DNA from: Orientallactaga sibirica
Lineage: Eukaryota > Chordata > Mammalia > Rodentia > Dipodidae
DNA: 64,000 nt
Reading direction: 5' to 3'
NCBI GenBank assembly: GCA_036365145.1
Contig: JAEOAD010000005.1
Location: 186,001 to 250,000 of the forward strand
Shown piece by piece: positions 57,529-64,000 of the stretch; the first letter of the stretch is position 1; every line of letters starts with the position of its first letter. The notes under the pieces were generated by a model, which ran no database searches, was not told the origin of the DNA, and saw only the letters and a program-made list of their open reading frames with translations. Position numbers and translations under genes: made by a program.

Positions 57529-58716
57529 CTGGAGCAGAATGTAGTCACCAATGGCTAGCTCTCTCCAGGCTAGTGTGAGCCTTCTTTCCTGTGTCCTCAT
57601 GGTAGCCTCACAGCCCTTCTTGACTAAGGAGCCCATGGCTCTAGGAGGCAAAGGAGCTTGCCAAGGTCCCAAGGTAACCAGCAACAGAACGTGGCTTCAG
57701 GTTTCTGAGCAGAACAGAGGTGGACACAGCATGGGCTGAACAACTCCTTAGGACCTTCCTGTGTAGTTGGCAAACCCCTTTTCAGATCTTCCAGGCGAGC
57801 AGTCTGGCGAAACTCTTTAGGTTTTACAGGGGGTGGGGGGACCCTGGTAGGAGAGTGAGGCCACCTGGGGACACCAAGTACCATGGGCAAATGAGGTAGA
57901 CTGTGTGCTATGGGGAAAGCCAGTCCCTGGTAGGGTTAGGGAGATAGGAGGCTGGAGTCATAAGGCCTGAGGCTGCCACATGTCTTCTATTGGCCTTGCT
58001 GGACTCCAGCATAGGACACTACCTTGGGCTTAGTCCCTGGACCTGTTTCCCTATCTGTAAAATGGTGGGAAAATATATCCTCTATAAAGACCTTTCCAAC
58101 TCTAATTGTCCAGGAATTCTGAGCTAGGCTGGCAGAATGCCTAGAAAAAGCTGTCCCTGGAGACCCATCAGCATGTCAGGGCCAGTGCTAATGAGGAGGA
58201 GGTAGTAGGGAGGGCAGGGTCAGATTCCTCAAGAGCTAATTACCTTCCTACAGTGGGGGAGGGGTTCTAACTGTGACCCTGGCCACCGGCTGACAGGAAT
58301 CTGTTCATGCAACCACTTGTTAATTCATGATTCCACAGCATAAATTAAGCACCAACTGTGTACAGAAAGAGAATCCTGTAAGTTGACTAACTGAATAGGG
58401 GGCTGATCCCTGACCTCAATCCTGGAAGATTGTTTCTCACTCCCTCCTTCCCCAGAAGGACCTTGAGCACAGGCTGTGAAATCCCCTGCCTTGCCATTCT
58501 TAGCTGTGTGACCTTGGGACCAACAGGAATCTCTGAATCTTTGTGTAATGCTTGTCTCAGGGCTCTTTTGAGGGCAAAACACAACGGGTCAGTGTAGTTG
58601 CTGCTGACAGTAGCCCAGTATATCACTTCTGTACATTCTGAAATGTGTGAGCTTTTTTTTTTTTTTTTTGAGGCAAGCCTAACAGACTGCCCCCTTTTTA
58701 ATGTGAGTTGTGTGAG

Positions 58717-58872
58717 CTTTTTTTTTTGTTTTTTTGAGGTAGGGTCTCACTCTGGTCCAGGCTGACCTGGAATTAACTATGTAGTCTCAGGGTGGCCTGG
58801 AACTCTTGGCGATCCTCCTACCTCTGCCTCCCGAATGCTGGGATTAAAAACGTGTGCCATCATGCCCGGCTT
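58717..58872 (-). mobile_element. B1-type SINE
   Basis: 'ttttttgaggtagggtctcactctggtccaggctgacctgg ... ttaaaaacgtgtgccatcatgcccggct'. Confidence 0.92.
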
Positions 58873-58914
58873 TTGAGCTTTTAAATAATTATTTCATGAA
58901 AAATGAGGAAACAA

Positions 58915-59052
58915 GCCAGGCGTGGTAGCACATGCCTTTAATCTCAGCACTCGGGATGCTGAGGTAGGAGGATCAATGTGTGTTCAAGGCCAGCCTAGGC
59001 TGCAACATAAATTCCAGGTCAGCCTGGACTAGAATGAAACCTGTCCTCAAAA
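58915..59052 (+). mobile_element. B1-type SINE
   Basis: 'agccaggcgtggtagcacatgcctttaatctcagcactcggg ... gtcagcctggactagaatgaaacctg', passing into an (AAT)n repeat. Confidence 0.9.
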
Positions 59053-59053
59053 A

Positions 59054-59074
59054 TGATAATAATAATAATAATAA

Positions 59075-59119
<45 letters not shown>
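59054..59119. repeat. (AAT)n microsatellite
   Basis: About 20 AAT units with one AAAATAAT interruption, between a B1 tail and a DIP head. Confidence 0.93.
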
Positions 59120-59120
<1 letters not shown>

Positions 59121-59340
59121 GGGCTAAAGAGATGGCTTAGCAGTTAAACGCACTTACTTGCAAAGCCTAATGGCTTGGGTTTGATTCCCTAGTACCCACA
59201 TAAAGCCAGATGCACAGAGTGACACATGTGTCTGGAGTTTGTAGTGAGTGACAAGAAGCCCTAGCATGCCCATACTCACTCACTCTCTCTCTCTGCCTAT
59301 CTCTCTATCGAGTAAATACAAAAATATTTTAAAAATAAAC
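59120..59340 (+). mobile_element. DIP-type SINE
   Basis: 'ggggctaaagagatggcttagcagttaaacgcacttacttgc', 'ggtttgattccc', tail GTAAATACAAAAATATTTTAAAAATAAAC. Confidence 0.88.
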
Positions 59341-59483
59341 AAATACAAAAATAAGCAAACAAAAGGGGAAAACATTCTGGAAACATGTAGAAGAAACTGA
59401 CAAAGTAGCTCTGTGATTTGCTGTGGAGGAATCAGAGGTAGGGGAACACTTTTCACTGTTAACTTTCACATGTTTTTATTTTT

Positions 59484-59696
59484 TAATATATTTATTTATT
59501 TAAGAGAGAGAAACAGGCAGAGAGAGAAAGAGAGGGAGGGAGAGAATGGGTGTGCCAGGATCTCCAGCCACTGCAAATGAACTCCAGATGCATGTGCCCC
59601 CTTGTGCATCTGGCTTATGTGTGTCCTGGAGAATCAAACCGGGATCCTTTGGCTTTGCAGGAAAATGCCTTAACTGCTAAGCCTTCTTTCCAGCCC
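59484..59696 (-). mobile_element. DIP-type SINE
   Basis: Flanked by TGTTTTTATTTTT (59471-59483 and 59697-59709). 'ctgcaaatgaactccagatgcatgtgcccccttgtgcatctggc'; head 'aactgctaagccttctttccagccc'. Confidence 0.92.
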
Positions 59697-60246
59697 TGTT
59701 TTTATTTTTATAAATAAATAAAATGTGAATATCTTACCTATTTAAAAATGATGTATTAGTGGAAGTTCTCTATAAAATCAAATTACCATAGTATGGGTTT
59801 GATTGAAAACAGGATCCTTAGAAAGGCATAAAGTAGATGATGTGGGCATTTGTTTGTATGTTCAGAGAACTTTAGGACAGGCATGACGCTAGGGGCCAGA
59901 GTCAGAGTGACAGACAAGCAGGACATATTGCCCTTGGAGCTTTGTTTTAGGCATGGAGACAGTTAATAAGGGGACATACAAAAAAGATCATTTCAAACTG
60001 AGATGGGACATGAAAAGGGAAGACTCCCCTCAAGGGAAGGGACATGCAAGCTGCGACTTTAGCAGAAAAAGGAACAAAAGTGGAATGGTATCTGGGCAAA
60101 AAATATATATATATATTTCCAGCAGAGGAAATAGCAATTGCAAGAGCCATGACCTACTTGTCATTCCCTTCTTCCCCTCCTTTTCTTCCTTCTTTCCTAC
60201 CTCCTTTCCTTCCATTTTCTTTCTTCCCTCCTTCTTCCTTTTCTTT

Positions 60247-60445
60247 TAAAAAATATATCTTATTTATTTATTTCAGAGAGAGGAAGAGGCAGAGAGAGAA
60301 AATGGGCATATCAGGGCCACCAGCCACTGCAAACGAACTCCAGATGCACGCACCACCTTGTGCATCTGGCTAATGTGGGTCCTGGAGCATTGATCCTTTG
60401 GCTCTGCAGGCAAACCCCTTAAATGCTAAGCCATCTCTTCAGCCC
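60247..60445 (-). mobile_element. DIP-type SINE with 19-bp flanking repeat
   Basis: CCCTCCTTCTTCCTTTTCT occurs at 60226-60244 and 60443-60461; the CCC of the right copy may belong to the element end. Confidence 0.92.
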
Positions 60446-60513
60446 TCCTTCTTCCTTTTCTCCCTCCTTTCCCTTCTTTTCCTCTTTCTCCCTTTCTGTT
60501 TTGGTTCTTTTTA

Positions 60514-60735
60514 TTTTTTTTTTTAGAGAAAGAGTGAGAGAGAGAGAGAATTGGCATGCCAGAGCCTTAGCCACTGAAATTGAACTCCAGACGCTTGTGC
60601 CACCTAGTGGGCATATACGACCTTGTGCTTGCCTCACCTTTGTGCATCTGGCTTACATGGGATCTGGAGAATTGAACATGGGTCCTTAGGCTTCGCAGGC
60701 AAGTGCCTTAACTGATGAGCCATCTTTCCAGCCCT
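60514..60735 (-). mobile_element. DIP-type SINE
   Basis: T run, (GA)n, 'agccttagccactgaaattgaactccagacgcttgtgcc', head 'taactgatgagccatctttccagccc'. Confidence 0.88.
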
Positions 60736-60916
60736 TTTTTTTTGTTGTTGTTGTTGTTGTTGTTTTGTTTTGTTTTTCAAGGTAGGGTCTCACTCTGGCT
60801 CAATCTGACCTGGAATTAACTATGTAGTCTCAGGGTGGCCTTTGAACTCACATCGATCCTCCTACCTCTGCCTCCCAAGTGCTGGGATTAAAGGTGTGTG
60901 CCACCACGCCCGGCTG
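60736..60916 (-). mobile_element. B1-type SINE with (TTG)n/(TTTTG)n tail
   Basis: The antisense tail is TTGTTGTTG then TTTTGTTTTG; the body reads 'caaggtagggtctcactctggctcaatctgacctgg ... gctgggattaaaggtgtgtgccaccacgcccggct'. Confidence 0.92.
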
Positions 60917-61057
60917 TTTTTTTTTTGAGGCAGGGTTTTACTCCAGCCCAGGCTGACCTGGAACTCTGTAGCTCCAGGCTAGTCTCAATTCATGGCTATC
61001 CTCCTACCTCAGCTTCATGAGTGATGGGATTAAAGGTGTGCACCATCACCCATGGCC
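60917..61057 (-). mobile_element. B1-type SINE
   Basis: 'ttttttttgaggcagggttttactccagcccaggctgacctgg ... gatgggattaaaggtgtgcaccatcacccatgg', immediately adjacent to the previous B1. Confidence 0.88.
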
Positions 61058-61069
61058 CTTTTCTTTCTT

Positions 61070-61188
61070 TCCTCCCTCCCTCCCTCCCTCCCTCCCTTCC
61101 TTCCTTCCTTCCTTCCTTCCTTCCTTCCTTCCTTCCTTCCTTTGTTTCTTTCTTTCTTTTCTCCTCCTCCTTCTTCTTCTCCTTCTCC
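61070..61188. repeat. (CCCT)n/(CCTT)n/(CTT)n pyrimidine tract
   Basis: Long C/T-rich run of CCTC, CCTT and CTTCTC units; only a few G bases interrupt the + strand. Confidence 0.92.
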
Positions 61189-61189
61189 T

Positions 61190-61336
61190 TCTTTTTTTGG
61201 TTAAGGTCTCACTCTAGCTCAGGCTGCCCTGGAATTCACTATGTAGTCTCAGGTGGCCTCGAACTCACAGCAATCCTCCTCCTACCTCTGCCTCCCAAGT
61301 GCTGGGATTAAAGATGTACGCCACCATGCCTGGCTC
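61190..61336 (-). mobile_element. B1-type SINE
   Basis: 'ggttaaggtctcactctagctcaggctgccctgg ... gctgggattaaagatgtacgccaccatgcctggct'. Confidence 0.9.
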
Positions 61337-61486
61337 TTTTTCTTTTCTTTCTGCCTCTCCTTCCTTTCTTCCTTCATTTTGTGTTAGAAGATAAGTGGAG
61401 TTTTTTGCAAAGTAAAGTGGGACTCTCTCAAGGTGTTAGAGGAAAACAATGGCCAGTGGGATCATTGTCCCATACTTTCCATTTTC

Positions 61487-63255
61487 TTTCTTTTTTTATA
61501 AAAATATTTTATTTAAAAATATTTAATATATATCATTTTTATTAATATTATGCTTTTTTATGGATACATCATATGTTGGTGCCATCATTTCTCTTCTCAG
61601 TGGGGTTGCTGGTCTTCCCCATGGGGTTGTAGGTTATGCCTTGTGAGAGCAGAAGTCAGTTGTGGTGGGGGGAATGCCTCTGGGTATGCCCTTCAAACCT
61701 GTGGCTTTTAATTCCCTGAGCCATAGTAGGTGTATTTTAAGTCCACTTCAGTGTTAAGCTCGCAGGAGCTTCCAGATCTCTGCTTTGGTATGTATTGAGT
61801 GTCCTCGGGGTCTGTCTCCTTCACCCTGGTGCAGATTGTCAGGCTCGCCGTAGGAGCAGCACTCTTGTTCATTTCACCAGATCCTCTGTGGGCCTTGGTT
61901 AAAGTGCGAGGGGTGGTTTATCTCCTTGGATCTCACTACCTTCTAAAAAAGAACAGATTCTTCAACAGAGAATGAAGTCAGCATAGTTAAATGGGATAAA
62001 CATGGCTAATTTAGAGAGATTTTGATGGACATAGCCCCTCTTTTGGCCAAAGGCTAGTGGGAGCTTGTCATTGAAGACCATAGGCTTGGTCTCCATGGGA
62101 TTCTGACCTGGTTCCCAGTTCCAGCCATGGGTTCCTTTCCAATAGGTGGATCTCTTAGCCAGTCAGAAAGCCATTGGTTATCCACCAAGGTTGTGTGCCA
62201 CCATTGCACAAGTGCATATGTCTTGTCAGGCTGGTTGCTTTTGAATATTTTTGAGTACTTGCTCACAATGTTGTTGGCCACTTTCCCCCAGTAGCTCATG
62301 TAGCACTTTCCAGCACTAAATGTGCTAACCATCTGGGGACTGGCTCCCTTCCGGATTCCAGCCAGGTCACTCAATGTTCTGTGTTGGCAGCATGTGCTAT
62401 CTTCAGAAATAGGTCTTACTTTTTACTTCAGGCAGATAATCAAGTGCTTTGATGAAAGCCTGCCTTTCTTTGGGGACTTTGTAGGTCTCCGATCAACAGC
62501 TCAATGTGGGTAGCGAACAATTTCTGGTACTGGGGGGTTATATGCCAGAGCCAAATATTTTAAGGTTAGGCTTTTCCCATTCTCTCCAGGGCCCTTCTTA
62601 CCAGATGATCCCCCCTCCCCCAAACTCCTGTTGAAGGTTATATCTTTTAGTCTTCTACCAAGGAGAAATTTTTTTGTGGTACCAATTTATTTGGGTTTGG
62701 TTTTGTGTTTATTTTCCCCCAACCTCAGACTCCCCTCCCCCTGGCCCTTCCATCCCTATCGTCTGGCCCTCGAATTGCCTGTCAGGTATGCTAGCAACTC
62801 AAGCTGTTCCAGGTTCGGAACCACAGAAAGTGAGACCATGTGGCATTTGTCTTCCTTTGTTTGTGTAATCTGTTCCAAGTCTGTCCACTTTCCTACAGAT
62901 TTCATTATATCATTTTTTCTTACTGCTGAGTAGAATTCCCTTGTGTAAATGTACCACATCTTCATTATCCATTCTTCCAGTGGTGGGTACCTGGGTTGCT
63001 TCCAGTTCTTAGCTATAATGAATTGATCAGCTATGAACATGGTAGAGCAAATATTTCTGCAGTGAAGTGTGGAGCCTTTAGGATAAATGCCCAGTAGAAG
63101 AATAACTAGATTTGTTGGTAGCTCTATTTTCATCTTTTTCAGGAGTCTCAATATTGATTTCCATAGAGGTTGTACAAGTTTGCATTTCCACCGTCCTTCA
63201 GTGAATGAGGGTTCCTCTTTCCCCACATTCTTGCATAATTGTCATTTTCAAGGAA
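61487..63255 (-). mobile_element. 5'-truncated L1 (ORF2 C-terminus and 3'UTR), antisense
   Basis: The minus strand from 63226 down carries an open stretch matching the C-terminal end of L1 ORF2 protein (LVQPLWKS, LLGIYPKGS, MFIADQFIIAKNWKQP, WIMKMWYIYT). It then runs through a 3'UTR-like part and ends at a T-rich start near 61487. The reverse transcriptase and endonuclease regions are absent, so it cannot move on its own. It ends about 0.3 kb upstream of the second SYNPO coding exon. Confidence 0.85.
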
Positions 63256-63571
63256 CAGAAAGAAAGCTGGTATGGCAGATACTTCTAAAAGGGAAGAGTA
63301 GTGAGGGATGAGTGGAGAAGTGTGGCTTGACTTGTTCACAGTTTGGAGAAGTACTGTATTAACAACCTTCTGAGGCATCCTGAACAGTTAACCAGGGAAG
63401 GCTTCACAGCCATGAAAGGAAGGCCAGGTATCTTTATGACAGCTGATTGTGGGAAACAGTGAGTAAAGATCAAAGTCCAGAGGAAAGAGTCAGGTGTAAG
63501 AGGGGCATGGTGACTGTCTGCATGCTATTATTGCCTTCCTGTTTGCTAACTGGGCCCTTGTTCCCCTGCAG

Positions 63572-64000
63572 CATTGGGCTGGAGAACCAACTTTCCTGAG
63601 AAGGATCTGAAGGAGGCCAAGGCACGGAGCCAGCAGATTGCAGCCCAGCTGACCACCCCTCCCAGCTCTAACTCCCGTGGGGTCCAGCTCTTCAACAGGC
63701 GCCGGCAGAGGGTGAATGAATTCACGTTGGAGAGCTGTGGCCAGAGGCCACCAAAGCCCAGCCAAGAGAGCCCCCAAGCCCATGGTTCAAGCCCTACAGG
63801 CCATGCCCTAGGACTCAGCTTGAGTCCTACTTCCCTGCCCAATCCAGGCCCTCCAAAGCACTTGAGCTCCCAGAGTCCCAACAGGGGGGTCCCTAGCTGT
63901 ATCATGGAGGGGTATTCAGAGGAGGCCAGTTTGCTGCAACATCTAGAGAAGGTGGCTAGTGAAGAGGAAGAGGTGCCACTGGTGGTTTACTTGAAGGAAA
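63572..64000 (+). CDS. SYNPO: Synaptopodin, second coding exon (partial, runs off the window)
   Basis: The exon opens after CTGCAG (AG at 63570-63571) and completes codon 127 (G+CA, Ala). It stays open for 142 further codons to the window edge. Residues 138-155 ([18 protein letters not shown]) and 166-178 ([13 protein letters not shown]) match mammalian synaptopodin and the related synaptopodin-2 family, as does the acidic [13 protein letters not shown] near residues 256-268. The Met at residue 238 (63904) begins [11 protein letters not shown], the known start of the short isoform. A Thr at 213 sits in LSLSPTSLP, at a place comparable to the regulated 14-3-3 site of the mouse protein. Residues 130-135 (WRTNFP) differ strongly from the RSTSLT I recall in human. 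The exon follows an antisense L1 by about 0.3 kb. The rest of the exon and the C-terminus lie outside the window. Confidence 0.95.
63904..63906 (+). other. SYNPO: Initiator Met of the short synaptopodin isoform
   Basis: The ATG lies in frame with the long isoform (residue 238). Its context is A at -3 and G at +4, stronger than that of the long-form start. The following [11 protein letters not shown] is the N-terminus of the human short isoform (685 residues, starting at Met245 of the 929-residue form, from memory). A transcript whose leader joins directly to 63572, for example from the CpG island at about 39.5 kb, could use this Met. Whether it would skip other ATGs in its own leader cannot be judged here. 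Confidence 0.8.

Larger units (their letters stand above)
33789..63571 (+). other. SYNPO: Large SYNPO intron between the two coding exons
   Basis: This 29.8-kb intron separates coding exons that join in frame (phase 1). It starts GTAAGC. It ends with a branch-point match TGCTAAC at 63544-63550, 22 nt before the acceptor AG, and a pyrimidine-rich CCCTTGTTCCCCTGCAG. Within it are the CpG island (about 39370-40230), a second first-exon candidate (54700-54908), a perfect palindrome (37423-37458), L1 fragments and many SINEs. Unique parts such as 33800-35180, 37470-39360, 40240-41990, 44430-46820, 49100-50100 and 52520-53730 show only short unrelated open frames, with no exon that I recognise. Confidence 0.85.

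Noticed and set aside
62054..62374. Minus-strand open frame of 106 aa
   Set aside because: It lies in the 3'UTR-like part of an L1; not a host gene and not homologous to ORF1 or ORF2 as far as I can tell.
63575..63585. GGGCTGGAGA at the start of the SYNPO exon resembles the DIP SINE 5' end
   Set aside because: Only ten bases match and the protein frame and flanking codons are conserved, so coincidence is the simpler reading.

Overview
This is mammalian nuclear DNA, most likely from a dipodoid rodent (jerboa or jumping-mouse lineage, for example Jaculus). The main evidence is the repeat content. There are over 20 copies of a tRNA-headed SINE with pol III A and B boxes, a CT-rich stretch and an AAATAAATAAA tail, which I read as the DIP family (B2 superfamily, described from Dipodidae). 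There are also many B1-type SINEs and several B4/RSINE-type composite SINEs. The DIP family name and the species group come from memory of repeat families, not from a search. The only protein-coding gene I can support is the 5' half of SYNPO (synaptopodin) on the + strand. Layout: 1-15202 is presumed intergenic, with SINEs, L1 and MIR relics and simple repeats. A candidate promoter (about 14925-15200) and candidate non-coding exon (15203-15319) follow. An intron then runs to about 33159. The first coding exon, with its 5'UTR, ends at 33788 and encodes residues 1-126 plus one base of codon 127. A large intron of nearly 30 kb (33789-63571) follows, and a second coding exon starts at 63572 and runs off the window edge. 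The reading frame joins cleanly across the intron. The joined N-terminal product resembles mammalian long-form synaptopodin, with a Met (238 here) in the place where the short, brain-type isoform starts. The large intron contains a CpG island (about 39370-40230) with GC boxes and two good splice donors. It also holds a second, weaker first-exon candidate near 54700-54908. Both fit alternative promoters feeding the exon at 63572, but only transcript data could show that. In human the order is NDST1-SYNPO-MYOZ3; no NDST1 exon was recognised upstream, and MYOZ3 would lie beyond the right edge. Outside the gene, most recognisable sequence is repeats: DIP and B1 SINEs (several nested, with clear target-site duplications), a 5'-truncated antisense L1 ending about 0.3 kb before the second coding exon, ancient MIR/L2/L1M fragments and many microsatellites. 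No rRNA, genuine tRNA, CRISPR or recognisable endogenous retrovirus was seen. The most notable non-genic signals are a perfect 36-bp palindrome (37423-37458), two strong hairpins (9864-9898; 33055-33084), a DIP subfamily with a CTCF-like motif in three copies, and a cluster of amino-acid changes at the start of the second coding exon. I found no unknown multi-gene system here.
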